The notes: a model not told the origin generated them from the sequence alone. A DNA stretch of 64,000 nt from Sipunculus nudus (GCA_026874595.1 CM049318.1:19505456-19569455), one strand, 5' to 3'. Counted from the stretch's first letter, positions 25,121 to 38,063 are shown. Numbers and translations are program-made.

Positions 25121-25725
25121 AAAAATCCAGTATTTGATCAGGAGGAAGAATTGTAGTATATACACATGTAATTATTTGAACTCACAAGTATGTGTGTATC
25201 CATGTGGCGGTATGTATGTGAAGTTGGGGGGGGGGGATGGTTTCATGTTGATGCAACTTGTTTTAATGTACATGTTCCATCTCTCAGTTTTCATGTATGC
25301 AGACTGGCATGAATGTTATTGCATTAAAATATATTTTTCCTTGGAGTGAATTTAAAAAAAAAAAATTCCCATTCCACCGAGGCAAGAAAACAATGAACAA
25401 ATCTATTTTTTGCCCCCCAAAGTTCATAAATTTTACTCAACATTCACAGGGTTACATAATACATAGATTCTGAATAGGATAAGATGGTGGGTGTAGTGGG
25501 AGATGGGGGAAGAGGATGCGAGTAACAACACATCTATCTCTATATATTTTCTCCATTTAATCTATTAATGCAGTTGCAATAAAATAATAAAATTGTTCCA
25601 AATGCTCTGGGGCAAGGACTCAAGGGTGGGGGGGGGGGGGGGGGGGGGGGGAATGGTGCAAAACCAATGCATATACATACAGCATATGAATTTAATTCAT
25701 GTTTAGGGGATAAAAAGTTTTATTT
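25121..25725. repeat. Repeat-rich spacer with pearl/HINE-like 5'-body fragment and G-tract
   Basis: Contains a shorter G-run (about 25226-25235), a phrase matching the element body (CCCATTCCACCGAGGCAAGAAAA), and a 25-30 base G-tract at about 25626-25651 followed by the CATATACATACAGCATATGAA phrase also found after the G-tracts at 13260 and 26630. Interpreted as a decayed copy lacking both termini. No gene. Confidence 0.5.
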
Positions 25726-27952
25726 AAAACAAGTGACCCATGGGTCAATGAGCTCAGCTGAAGTTGCCATTGAAGGAAAAAATCCAAAATAATATCAAAT
25801 TGAGATAAAGTGCATGCGAGTGGAAGAGGTAATACAGGCCATGGCTGGTTTATATGGTGGTTTGTATTAACGAGCATGAAATTGTTGCAAATAATATTTT
25901 GTGACCAGACCACGAGTTTCCTAATGTTGAAACTGAAGCATGTGAGCAGCTGTGAACAAATGATCTGTACTATTACCATGATCATTAGTTGGCTTTTTGA
26001 TTGTTGACATTTCGAGTTTACACATTTGTTCAATTGAATCTTTCTTTTATAATATATATTATTTTTTTTTATTTTATGAAATTATACAGTTAAATATAAC
26101 TAATGTCCCCAGTCTTCTGAGGAAAGACGAGATTGATAAAAAAATCATTCATAATTACTTAATACTTAAAAAAGGACATACAGTCTGGATGACAAACTAA
26201 GCTGATAATATATGAAGTTTCAATTATTTCTTAATTTATTTATTTTATATCATTTTTTTTATTAGTTTAACAGCTGCAATAATACACAGCTGAATATATA
26301 ATTTGCTTTCAAATTTCAGACTTAAATAGCTTAAATTCCATAATCATACAGCATATGAAAGTTATTTCAACAGTGCTTTTGGGAAAAATACCTCATATAT
26401 TTAATGATGACCAAGATGATGGACAGAGCTGATCACTTTATGTTCCATTCTCCTAAGGCAAGAATGTTTCGATAAGATTTTCTTTCTAATCCTTAAAAAT
26501 ATCTTAATTAAATAAATTTTACACATTTGCAATAAAAGCTCATGTCCCAGTGCACAGGTGCATAGGAATCAATGGCAGCAGAAGGGGGGGGGGGGGGGGG
26601 GGGGGAATGGTGGGATTAACAACACTTCTGCATATACATACATGGCAAACAAAGCCTGATCTCCAATTCTGCTGAGGCAGGAAAATAATGTACTTAATGT
26701 TTGTATTGGATCCTCACTTTTTTATATCATTTTTTTTATTTTAAGTTTTAAATTTTCCAATACTACATATACATCTGAATATGATAGTTGATTTATAATT
26801 CTAAACTGCTTCATCATGAATCTCAATGTTGTCAGATAACACTACATCATGCATACAAATGTTTATTTTTTACCACAAAAATATATCTTTTAAATTTGCA
26901 AACAATAAATCTAAAATTTAATACTTTATTCAGATTTCACCATTTTAAATGGAGCCTTTATTTATCCATTATTTGTTTCAATTTATGCATACTTATGGGT
27001 TTTATTATATTTGTTAAAATCATTTAAAAGAAAATTAATTTCTTTAAATATGCTACATTAACACAACATGGCTTCTCTGAATTATACCTGGAATCACTTT
27101 TTCAAGGAAACTTTATATATATATATTGGAGTTGAAACAGCAATACAATTAAGAAGATACAGTGAAAACGATAACAATTACTGCATGACACTTGGTGGGT
27201 TGGGGTTGGGGGGGGGGGGAGAGGGGGGGAATTGGGGAGGTGATATGAGAATAACTGTACACCTGTCACAGTAGGGGGATCTCCCAAACAAATCAGAAAC
27301 CCTGGCATAGCAGACTTCCAGTGACCAGTGAGACTGCATCTGGACGAAGGAAATTACTACAAAAGTGCCTCAAGAAAAAAATCAATGTAACTAGCCTAAT
27401 TTAAGCTTTAATTTTCAAATTTCAGATTTAAACAAATTAAATACTTTACATGCTGTGAAAAAATTAAATCTATAGTACTCACAGAAAAAAATGTGCCATG
27501 GTCAAAGTTGGGCAAAATTTAAGGTACTGATTTTATTTTTATGCTATAACTTATTATGCAAGTAAATATTTTTCCTGATTTTTTAAGAAGTCCATTATGT
27601 TTGGGCCCATAACTTTCACATTTAAAGGACTTAATTTCTGGCATGTATATAGGAAATATATAGGGATTATTTCTGGAAAATATTAAGAAAAACAGATCAG
27701 TGGTTTTGATATTAGGCAGTCCTGAAGTGTGATAATGGGTTTTTAATGGAAATTTTCCTAAACATCTCAAGGGATTGAAATCATATTGACACAATTTTTG
27801 GTATGGTAGAATATTTTTGGGACATCTAACTGTATGCTGAATTATGGATTGTTGGTCTTACGGTTGCAAAGCACACCAGTTTAACGGACGGACTGACTGA
27901 CAGCCGACGGACAAAGGACCACGACTATAGCTCAAATGACTTGAGCTAAAAA
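25726..27952 (+). mobile_element. Third pearl/HINE-like element
   Basis: The 5' end is AAAACAAGTGACCCATGGGTC with GCTCAGCTGA just inside. A G-tract lies at 26584-26606 and a second G-rich block near 27208-27230. The core runs about 27400-27860. A decayed ACGG tract lies at 27885-27910. The 3' end has a shortened hairpin (AGCTCAAATGACTTGAGCT, 27929-27947), then AAAAAA. No transposase-like frame; the longer frames on both strands are not conserved in other copies. Confidence 0.65.
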
Positions 27953-27959
27953 AGATAGA

Positions 27960-29748
27960 AAAATGGAGAAAAAAGCAAATCCCATTCCACTGAGACTAGA
28001 AAAAATGAACAAATGTTAGCACTTATATGATCCTCATTTTCTTACAATTTTTTTTATATTTTTAATTTATTTCATATATTTTTACATTTTTTCCTAGTAT
28101 AATTTTACTAAACATTCATAGGAATACATATATCCGAATATTTGATTCACAGATGAGTGTTTTGATATTAGGCTGTCCTGAAGTGTCACAAGTTTTTAAT
28201 GGAAAATTGAGGTTTTTCTTCTATTTCTCAAAAAACAGTCTCGGTGACCAAATTTTTGGTTTGGTAGGAGATCTTGGGGAAATTAACAGCATGCCAAATT
28301 TTGGACTTGTTTCAAAACTTCAATGGACCACGAATTTAATCAACTGCATCCTTGTTTATTATTAATTAGGTTCATATGATCCCTAATAGTTAACAATTTT
28401 ATTTTTCATTTTTATGATTGAAATGAAAAATACTTCATGGTGACTGCATGGTATCACTTTGAATACATTTTTGGGCCATCCATATAACACCAGTTTTTGC
28501 AAGGTAATTCCATATTATAAAATCCTTTCCACTTTTTCATACAGCTGTACATATAATCCTGTATTTTTAACTATTGTTTTTGTCTGGCTAAAAACTGCAA
28601 GAGCTGAACCCACCAGAGCTTGCTGGCTGCAGAGTATGCCTCTCTTCAATCATGCATAATTGGCCTGAAAGGTAAACTTTGAGAGGAGATATAGAGGGGT
28701 TTCAGTAAAACCTAGTAGTGACAGTCTCATAAGACCTTAAAGCTACAGTTTTGGTAAATTCCTTTTCAAATTCAGAATTAAGAAGCTGATATCCTTACTT
28801 GTGCATGATATGAAAGTAAACAGTGGAAAACGTGCCATAGTCAAAGTTGGGCAAAATTTAAGGTACTAATTTTATTTTTATGCAGAATACTTATATAATT
28901 ATATAATTAGTAATATTTGGATCTGATTTTCAGTGCAAAATTAAATCTTGATTAAAGTCTCTAGCTTAAGCAATTCTCATGTTAAATGTGTAAATATATT
29001 TCCATCTTTTATTACAAGGTGCATCATGTCTGGACCTAGAATTTCAACAAATTACACAATACAGACCTAATTTATGGTATTTACATAGGAAATGGTAAAT
29101 CTTTTCCTGTAACTAACAAGGTACCAATGGGTTTCTCTTTTCAATCAATTCCTTTGAAATTTTAGATTTCAAATAATTCCCATTGTATATATGCTGTGAA
29201 AATTGAATAAACAATGGTTACAGTGAAAAAACATTACGTAGCCAAAGGTGGACTAAATTCAAGGTATTGATCTATTATTTATTTAATAAAGTTTTATCCC
29301 TGAAAAAAAAAGTATCCAGCTTCAGCAATTTTCATATTTAATAATATTTCCCGATTTTTTTAAAAAACTTGCATTATATTTGGGCTCATAACTTTAAAAC
29401 AAAACTAAATACTGACCTAATAATTGGTATGTTAACAGAAAATGTATGGAAGGATATAAATACTAAATGTGATCAAAAACAGAGCAGTGGTTTCGATTCA
29501 GGCAGCTTGAAGTGTAACAATGTTTATTTTATGGAAAACACGTTTTTCCTTAATATTTCGAACAAACAAAGTCCTAGCGACCCAATTTTCAGCATGGTAG
29601 TAATTTTGGGTTTTTTTTTTTTTAAATTCTCTACCTGTATGAAAAATTTTAATTCATAGGTCCAACGGTTTCAAAACGTGCCCTGTTAACGGCCGGAGGA
29701 TGGACCACGACAATTGCTCAGATGACCTATAGTCAGCTGAGCTAAAAA
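27960..29748 (+). mobile_element. Decayed pearl/HINE-like cores with one intact 3' end
   Basis: Three partial cores follow one another: about 28150-28330, 28745-29100 and 29135-29690. The last ends in a short CGGCCGGAGGATGGACCACGA remnant of the ACGG region and the hairpin ending GTCAGCTGAGCTAAAAA at 29748. No 5' end was found. It may be several insertions or an element with tandem cores, as reported for pearl elements. Confidence 0.6.
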
Positions 29749-30014
29749 CAAATCAGGTTTTGGAATATGGCAATCTCAATGTAATAGTGGTTTTAATGGG
29801 GGGGGGGGGGGCTGTTTCCTTAATATACTAAGGAACATAGCCCTTGTCACTTTACTAGTGACCCAATTTTCAGTATAGTAGAAGAGTGACATCCAACTAT
29901 GTAAAATTTTGAATTCCCCAGTTTCACAGTTACTTGCCCCGTTAACGAATGGCAGGGCGGACCACAGACAAAGGACCATGACTATAGCTCAGATGACTTT
30001 TAGTCAGCTGAGCT
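29749..30014 (+). mobile_element. Short pearl/HINE-like 3' fragment
   Basis: Starts in the distal core (TTTTAATGG followed by a G-tract at 29799-29811). It continues through TGACCCAATTTTCAGTAT, CCCCGTTAACGAATGGCAGG and GGACCACAGACAAAGGACC, and ends with the hairpin ACTATAGCTCAGATGAC-TTTTA-GTCAGCTGAGCT at 30014. Only the last ~260 bases of the family are present. Confidence 0.65.
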
Positions 30015-31620
30015 TACTAATCATATTCAATTTTATACAACTAACCTGGATGTTGCAACTTATTAGAAGCTTAAATACACTACCCAATATATTACTTCCC
30101 AAATGCATGATAGTAATTTGTCATGACCAAGACCAGTGACAATGTGTAAGAGGTAACATGCAGTGATGTTCACATGAAAAATCATGAGTTGTCTTACTGA
30201 CAAATATTAACACCCAAGAAAAGTTTTGAACAACTAGCAGGTTCTTTTGTAGAATCACTGAAGACTATTGACATTGACAAACATCCGGACCCACTGATAG
30301 ACAGTCATGGTTAAAAGTTAATCTTTAAAAAGACATCTTTAATAACATGCGGCAATAAATCAGAATGAGTAAAACTTACCAATTAGATGAGAAGTTGGGA
30401 ATTTAACATTATTTAAATTAATCACAAGACACAAGACCCTCTTAACAAGCTACACATTGTTTTTACATTTATTTTTTTGAGAACTACTTTTGCCTTAAAT
30501 TTTTTTGTTTATTTCTTCTAAGCTTAGTTATTAAATGATTACTTTCTTTGACACAGAATGTCCGCATTTTTTTATAATTTTAAAAGTAAAACATAATATA
30601 TTGGAAACTTTTTTGTATCTTAATGTGACCATTTGCAAACCTGATTTCTGACTGGTTGCATCAGACTGATCAACACTAATATGCCTGCATAATTACATTG
30701 ACCATAACCACACTTGGAAACATCCTGTGTATAAAGGTATTAGAATGAACTATCTTATTTATTTAACATTAGTTAACAAGGACATGTATGTTGATCCCAC
30801 ACCATATATTGCCGCTTTGTACACAACCGCCGAGTTGTCAACCATAAATATCTATCAACACATTCAGAGTATCTGCATTAAATTTTCTAAGTGTATCCAA
30901 AGCAAAAAGCAGCATCCAAAAGTGACAAGTTAACAAAATCAGTCCACCTTCACAACAAGAGCCTGTCAGAAAGAGAACAAGAAGCTTTTTGAAACTGGCT
31001 ATAAAATTATTCCGAATGGCAGTGTTGTTTACAAAAAAATAAATTTTAATTTTTTATATTTGTCTGCATTTGTTTTTTTTTTAATTTCTAATGTAGTATC
31101 ACAATTGGTAATTAATTTGAATAAACAATTTTGACAGATATACTAATTTTTTTTACAGTGATATAAATCACAAATTTAACCCAAAAAGATTCGAAGCATA
31201 CCAGCGCTGCTGTTCTTACAACTATTACAACACTGTATTCACCTTTTTGCATTTAATATGATAGTTCTATACCTTCCATTAGATAAATTATGATAAACAA
31301 TTGTTCCAAAACTGATGGTAAAAAAATTACCAAATGCATCCTAACCTTCCCAGGTATTACCGTACCCTATTGACTCCCCCCCCATTTTTTTGTTTTACAA
31401 ATTCCACCGACATTCTAGAACCCCTTCCAGCAAATTAATACTATATTATATAACAGGTTAAAAAAAATCTACACTGGCCTTAGTCAAATCAAATCCATAA
31501 CGAAACTATGTTCAATGTGCAAGCCATTAAAGTCTTCAGCTTTTCATTACCTTGGTTAATTCAATAAAGCTTCGTATTATGTAAATAGATCTAAAGAACT
31601 TTGGTCAAATGCACTCTTAC
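30015..31620. other. Non-coding stretch, weak coding-like patches
   Basis: Mostly A/T-rich. Two patches look slightly coding-like on the plus strand: about 30187-30302 (LAGSFVESLKTIDIDKHPDP) and 30727-31040 (one frame with an internal TAA at about 30931). Neither has a convincing splice pair or recognised family, so no gene is called. A short C-rich run lies at 31377-31384. Confidence 0.4.
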
Positions 31621-31667
31621 CTCGGCAAGGAAATCTTTCTCGACTGTTCTTCTTTCAGATCTGTCAT
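31621..31667 (-). CDS. Candidate start exon of a small minus-strand gene (exon 1 of model)
   Basis: On the minus strand, ATG at 31667-31665 (A at -3 and A at +4) opens MTDLKEEQSRKISLP plus two bases of the next codon. It ends at a consensus donor (CCGAG|GTAAGA, GT at 31620-31619). It lies just downstream of CpG-containing promoter-like sequence with a CRE and YY1-type motifs. The phase matches the candidate exon 9512-9578 and then 7406-7480, giving a 62-residue hydrophilic protein with introns of about 22 and 2 kb. No homologue was recognised. The start exon is more credible than the full chain. Confidence 0.4.
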
Positions 31668-31844
31668 AGTGTCAACTGAAGTTCACAACTGGCAAAATTG
31701 ACAAATTCTGGAGATTCAAACTGATCCTGTTGTTAAAAACTCCTGTATTTCAACAAGATACAACACCATCTAGGCCTTAGACTCGACAAACCCAACAAAC
31801 ATACGGGATCATGAAAGAGCCCACACCTCAAATTAGACCAGTTT

Positions 31845-32110
31845 CAGCTGGAAAATGGCGGCCATCACTGCATCGATTGTGACGTCATACTGCGCCAAAA
31901 ATGGCGACCAGTTGTCCTGACATTTTTTCTCAACCGCTGTCACTGTTCACTTGTTTGATCTGAACCTCGGTAATTTACGGTAACCGGATCAAATCCAGTG
32001 TCTGAACACAGCATTACCCGTCTATGAACAGATATTTGATTTAAACAGAATGGACCAAAATCTGACCGACATTCCCCACACCGAGAGGACGCCAAGATGG
32101 CGACATTGAC
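31845..32110. promoter_or_regulatory. Promoter-like region with CRE and YY1-type motifs
   Basis: Contains a consensus full CRE TGACGTCA (31880-31887) and three AANATGGCG motifs of the YY1 type (about 31853, 31898 and 32094). CpG dinucleotides are more frequent than in the surrounding DNA. It lies about 180-430 bases upstream of the minus-strand start exon at 31667. ATGGCG motifs read on the plus strand open only very short frames, so they are treated as binding sites, not start codons. Confidence 0.45.
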
Positions 32111-32399
32111 CGGACAGAACTGGAAAACCATTTCTGATTTCAGCCTCGCTCCTTCAAGAAAATTTCATATTTGAACATCTCACCAAACTGAGAATCTTTG
32201 TACCCAATATGTCGGCTGGAACCTTTTCCAAGTGAAAAGCAACCCATTTTCAAAGCACAAAACGACAGCAACCCGAACCGGTGGCAGATGATGAGCGCTG
32301 ACGCTCGTGCTGCGTCGTGCGGGGTTCTTATACTATACAATCGACCGCTTCACTCAGCCCATCCGCCCAGACTTGGTAAATAATCCTTCTTAACGCCAC

Positions 32400-33420
32400 C
32401 TTACTGTGCCATAAATATCACTATTATCTGATATTTATATATATGAATAATATCCTTTATACATGTTTACTTCAGAAGAATTGCAAATATAGTTAAATCT
32501 TGCCTAGTTTTGACCAGATTAGCCGTAAACAAGGCGCGTCACTGCGCATTGCTACATCCGCAACGACGGCTGTACGTCAGTGGGTCAACCGGTACTACAT
32601 TCTCAACGACCTCTGTTGCTATATTTAGACCGCTGAACAGATGACGCCATCACAACACGAAATTTCCAGAAATTTCCCTAATGTTTCTCTTGTAATACCT
32701 AACGATCATGAGAGTGAATGGCAGTCCATATCTGAGGGAAAATCCTCCCAGTTCACATGAACGCATACCAGGAAGTGTCATTTGCCCACATTACAGATTT
32801 ACGCGAATACAACACCTCTGGTGGTACAGTACATTTTAGTTTTTAATATGGTGGGCCCAAGGTTAACCAACCATAAGTGACTTGTCATAAAATTACACAA
32901 GTTTAATGTGTTAAGGACAAAAAATTATCCTCCGTTTACGAAGGCATACAGGTCCAAAGTTTCGAATGACTAAGAGTGGATAATCTCTGACTCTTGTGTG
33001 ACTGTGTGTTGACTAAACATTGATTCGGACTCCTCCCCATGTCCTTTCACTTTCAGTGGCAAAACAGGTAAAAAGTAAAGAGTTACAATTAAAATAACAC
33101 GTCAGGCCTAAAGCTAGACTATATGGTGTATAAACAGTATTGAAACGGGGAGCAAAAAATTATATATTTATATCACTATACAGAATTTTCGTATAATAAA
33201 ATATTTTATCATTATGAAGACGTCTGTCTCATATTATATTTACTACAATATTGTAATAAGTAAACTTTTTTATACAATAATCATTTATATGTTATGTGTT
33301 GGCTTATTTTGAAACCGTTTCATGGTGGCTGTGAGCTCTGTCACTACTGAAAGGACTCATTTCCTTTTAGTATTTCAATAACAAAGCAAGCCTGTGGCGG
33401 GTCAAGTCTGTTTACGCTGG
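32400..33420. other. Unannotated stretch
   Basis: No supported gene or repeat. The sequence is unique-looking and A/T-rich, with some CpG near 32530-32630. Confidence 0.5.
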
Positions 33421-33432
33421 GGATTGACGCCT

Positions 33433-33442
33433 GTCACGTGAC
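33433..33442. promoter_or_regulatory. CLEAR / E-box palindrome
   Basis: GTCACGTGAC, the perfect 10-bp palindrome recognised by MITF/TFE-family factors, occurs in a locally GC-rich patch (33390-33490). No start exon could be tied to it. Confidence 0.4.
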
Positions 33443-36400
33443 CGCGTTGAAACCAGCTGCACCCAGATGAGAGCGGGCGGTACCTGACCCAGTTCACGGA
33501 TTGTTTACATCACAATATGGAGGCGAACATTTTATCATTCATGAGATAATCTTCACAAATTTTCATAACTGCGGTAGTTTAAGGGGATATTATATCATTA
33601 TGTGTGAGATAACGGTTTGCAAAGCCTCCGTTTTCATCCTGCCGTTTGTAAACAAGTTAGTAAGCGGTCATGGCAAATGTCCTTGCGGCGCTGGATGCGA
33701 TGTAAACAAGGTCACACGTTTCCCAGGCCTCTTGTTTTGAACGTGCTATTGGCTGCTCATCATTAAAACTGATCCTGTTAACATCCTCCGATTTGATTGC
33801 ACATCAAACTGAATCAACACACATGTAATATTATTTGTATCCTATGAATCCCATAAATGAATAATTGTGACCCCCCCCCCCCCCCCCCCCATTTAATGTA
33901 AAATAAATAATTGCATCAGTGTTAGGTTATGGTTCCCACTTTAAAAACTGACCAGTGCAGTTAAGATTGTAATGTTTTTCCTGTTTTCTGTAATAGTTTA
34001 TTGCATTAATTTTTTATGAACATTCCCTTTTCTGGGGAACGGAGCACACAAATGGGTTACAACATCAGTTCCAAGAGAACCTATATGCTCAAGCTGACCG
34101 CGAAATTTTAAAGTGGGAGATTTTTTTTTTAATTAAAGACTAACTGAATATTATTAAAATATTTAAGAGCACGATTTAGTATAACGGACGACTCTTTCAG
34201 TCTTATATAGAGCAAGCTTTCACAATTATTTATATTTATGATCTGAGAATAGTGTAAATTTAACTGCGGTGATAAAATGCTGATTGTGGATATACCGACT
34301 AATCGTCAACAATTCTGGGACAATATTTCAAGTGCCGACAGATAACACTACCGTTTGTATTAAATTATAACCTCATATTCAGTTGGGTGTAAATTTATTG
34401 CTTTAAGCATAAAAAAGTAGTTCAATGAGAGGGAGATATTTTTTTCCTGACTTGGTTTTAACCTATTAAAACCCCCAGCGATGACGAAAACCCGAATGGA
34501 CAGCTTTGGTAGGGGTTAAAATTTAGAAGACCACGTGGAGTGAATCAGCTGCCACAGCAGTGTCTATATTAAAATCATGTCACTGTGAATCAAATCAGGT
34601 GTCCGTTGTTAATCGACAATGATGCCTACGTACCTCACTTCAAAGGAAATAAAGTGAACTTTGTGCCAATTGGGAATAGTCTAGATAATTTATTAATTAG
34701 GACTATACATATTTTAATTAGTCTAATCGTCCACTATTTCTATAGGCAGAACGGAACCGTATTTGTAACCATGGTGACCACCCAGGTGTGTACATGGTAT
34801 ATCAAACTTGGATGACATACCTACCGCGTGACGTAAGTTTGTTTTTAATGGCTTCCTCTGTTTAATGCTACCTGCCTGTTCCAATGCCCTGGGAGAACCT
34901 TTGTATATTTTTAGTGACCATTTACGTCATAAAAAGGAGTTTACAGGACTTATAAACTCATTGGACTGATAGCAACCACCTGAACGATCGTGTTACGCTT
35001 TCACTTCGGTGTGTAGCATTTAAATGTTTTAACGAACACCCACTATTATGATGCAATGGAAGTTGAGATGATATGAAGATGTTTGAAAGAAAGGTACTAT
35101 AGACGAGGGCTGGGCAGGAAATTGTAACACAGAAGGAACGCGTACATGCATTTTTTAAAAAAAAAAGTATAAAGTTTCATAAAAAAAGGCATTAAACATT
35201 GTTCTGATGCCCTACAGCTTGATGTTGGAAATCACTTTGTATTATGAATTGATTATTATGAATTGATATTTAAAAAAAATAAAGGCAAAATACCTTAGAA
35301 CCGTACCCAATGGATGATGGAACAAAATGTACATTGTAAATAGTACCTTAATCACATGCAGTTAATCACAAGTTTTTTTTTCTTCAGCTGAATTGAGTGC
35401 ATTTTTTTTCGTAATGTGTCGACTGCTATATTTTGAAGCACAAAACATAAAGCTCTTTGATTTGTAGGAATAAAAATTATTATGAGCATAAAGTATACAA
35501 ATATTAAGGTTCACTCTGAATAGAAATTATGTGTTGAAGTTCTGAAATAAAAATCATTATGCGTCAGATTTAGATTATGATAAGGGGCCTTAAACAATGT
35601 TATTTCAGAGGTGTTTATCTGACACTAAAAATAAAATGTTGATCCGGGACGTGTGTGAGGTAACGATGTGCGTTTGTTTGAATGTAAATAAATTTTGTTT
35701 TGCTTATAGGTAATAATCATTATCTTAAAACCGATATTAAATGAATTTAATGGTAAATGCCAGAATTGCTTAGAAAAACAAGTTTATTTTATTAGTACGA
35801 AAAAATCACCTGCGATATGGTTTAATTACAATCAGACTTATAAGGTGTGTTTACATATGTGCACATATATGCGTAGGTTTATTCTAACCGGTGGATTTTG
35901 CCCTGTACAAACCTACAAGGGTGACCTTCCAGCAAACTGACACCGGAGGAACGTACTTTTTATATCTACAATTACATTTGCCAGAATGTATTTTGACTTG
36001 GCTGCCTACTTTCCAGTTGATTTACCTAACAGAATGAACAAAATTGGGCTAGCTGCATATAAATGTAACTAGATCTATAGAACAGGAGTTGGAGCACTGC
36101 CATGGTCGGTTTGACACTTGTGTATATATATAAACCAATATAAACCAATCAGAACTGGGTCATAAGTTCAAGCAACCTGTACGGTGACAATGAATAGCAG
36201 ACTACTAAAAAAATAAGGCTTGGCAATATGCCAGTACCGCGTTAGCACATCCGGCTGTCCCAAGTATAAGTACCTGTCACTAGTATCATATATCTTGTTG
36301 CTCTGCAGTCTGAAATGGCAAGACACATAATACCACATACCGTGGCACAGAGCCGGCCCTGGACCATGTGTTACTCATAGTTTAGACTAATTATTCTCAT

Positions 36401-37086
36401 TAAACACTTTGTGTTTTATCCATCACTTTTATCATATACATGTCATCCTGGGGATCTAGGCACCTGTACAGACTGACACCAGGGAATAATTAGTAGTGCT
36501 TTATGTTACATTACACAATACAACCCCATTTATTTATATTTATTAACACTAGTAGTTAGCTGTGTGCTATGAAAACACCAAAAACAATGCATCCTTTATT
36601 TAAGGAATTCCCAGGCCTTGTCCAACCCAAATATACATGACATGTTTGAAAAATGGCTACTTCAGTCAGCAAAACATTTATGAATTTATTGACTATGCTC
36701 ATAATAAATAACACTTAAACAGGGTGTTTTCATCACATATATAATTTGCTATTTCAGCGTCAGTGATGTTATAATGCTTTGTTTTATATCCTAAAATATA
36801 AATACATTTACTTATATCAAAAGAGTCTTTAGGGCAATTCATGCATTTAAAGCACAATTACGACTCACGAGTATAGATCGATCTTCATTTTATGATATTT
36901 TGACCAATGGCTTTAAACCAGAGACTTCTATCTGAATTTCTTGTGTGATCTGGCATTTTAATTGTCCAACGATCGCAGTTTTAATGTCTGGAACATACAA
37001 ATTTCTGTCCTGTCAGTTGTTACAGTTTGACCGAAGAGTATTTTTCTAGATATTAGATTCTAACAATCAATGTGCATGGCATGGCT
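33443..37086. other. Long non-coding stretch with a C-tract
   Basis: A run of 20 C lies at 33871-33890. Nothing else is supported: frames up to 79 codons (33501-33740, 34585-34815) lack splice sites, codon bias or recognisable motifs. Some CpG-containing patches near 34460-34560 and 34980 could be regulatory. Confidence 0.5.
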
Positions 37087-37333
37087 GATTTTATGATTTA
37101 ATTCTAAAAAAATGATCAGTTGTTGCACAGTATTTTATAATCTAATCAAACATTTGCTTATTAAAAATAAGATAACCGAAGGTTCTAGAGAATTCAGGCA
37201 CTGTGTAATTTCCAATAGGAATATTCCAGAAAATCCCGTATAGGTGCCTGTCTTGACGAGAAAAGACCTTTCTATAGATTTCTGGAAGTTTCGACTACCC
37301 AAACATAAATAGGTGGTGTCTGTGAATGAATCT
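37087..37333 (+). repeat. Direct repeat, upstream copy
   Basis: About 245 bp, nearly identical to 37745-38008 (offset 658). The first ~190 bases, from GATTTTATGATTTAATTC to GAGAAAAGACCTTTCT, appear unchanged. Differences begin only in the last 60 bases, where the downstream copy has small insertions. The high identity implies a recent event. Confidence 0.9.
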
Positions 37334-37376
37334 CCTATATATCAGCATGATGCATTTGGCGAGGTAAATAAAGCTA

Positions 37377-37421
37377 GCTCGATCACTCCATGTGATGATG
37401 ATTATCACATGGAGATCGAGC
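37377..37421. repeat. Short inverted repeat (hairpin)
   Basis: GCTCGATCACTCCATGTGAT, loop GATGATT, then ATCACATGGAGATCGAGC. The arms pair over 18 bases with a 2-base bulge on the left. It lies between the two copies of the 245-bp direct repeat. Confidence 0.8.
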
Positions 37422-37744
37422 AAAATGTGGACTTAAACCAACTGGGCAAGGGTGATGGAGTTGATCCTTGAATAACTGAATGCATCCTCATGTCTAGGAC
37501 TTCCGGGTATGAATACCCGAATGTTTGATTCACAATTTTACATACAGGCTGATCGAGTCACTCAGTATCTTATTTCCCTTTGATCAACAATCAGTTGTTC
37601 AAGGTAATTTCCGGTGTATACTGATTTCAAAACGGTTTGTGTGCTGCATTTTCACGGAAGGTGGCTGACACAAATGTGCAACCCGCCCAGTGTATCATGT
37701 CAAATGAAATTTCATAAAATAATAAAATAAGTTAAGGAAAACAT

Positions 37745-38008
37745 GATTTTATGATTTAATTCTAAAAAAATGATCAGTTGTTGCACAGTATTTTATAATC
37801 TAATCAAACATTTGCTTATTAAAAATAAGATAACCGAAGGTTCTAGAGAATTCAGGCACTGTGTAATTTCCAATAGGAATATTCCAGAAAATCCCGTATA
37901 GGTGCCTGTCTTGACGAGAAAAGACCTTTCTGTACTCGGACTTCTGGAAGTTTCGACTACCCAGATATAAATGATGGTGTCATGGCCAGGGAGTCTGTGA
38001 ATGAATCA
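37745..38008 (+). repeat. Direct repeat, downstream copy
   Basis: Partner of 37087-37333. It ends about 55 bases before the candidate start codon at 38064, so it probably forms part of that gene's proximal promoter or 5' UTR. Confidence 0.9.
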
Positions 38009-38063
38009 TCCTGGTACCCGGGCGATATCTACATTTACGCCCTGGATTTGATTGATTTTCAAG

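Noticed and set aside
30727-31040. Plus-strand coding region with one internal TAA
   Set aside because: Weak signal with no splice sites or recognised family. Left as a note in the non-coding stretch.
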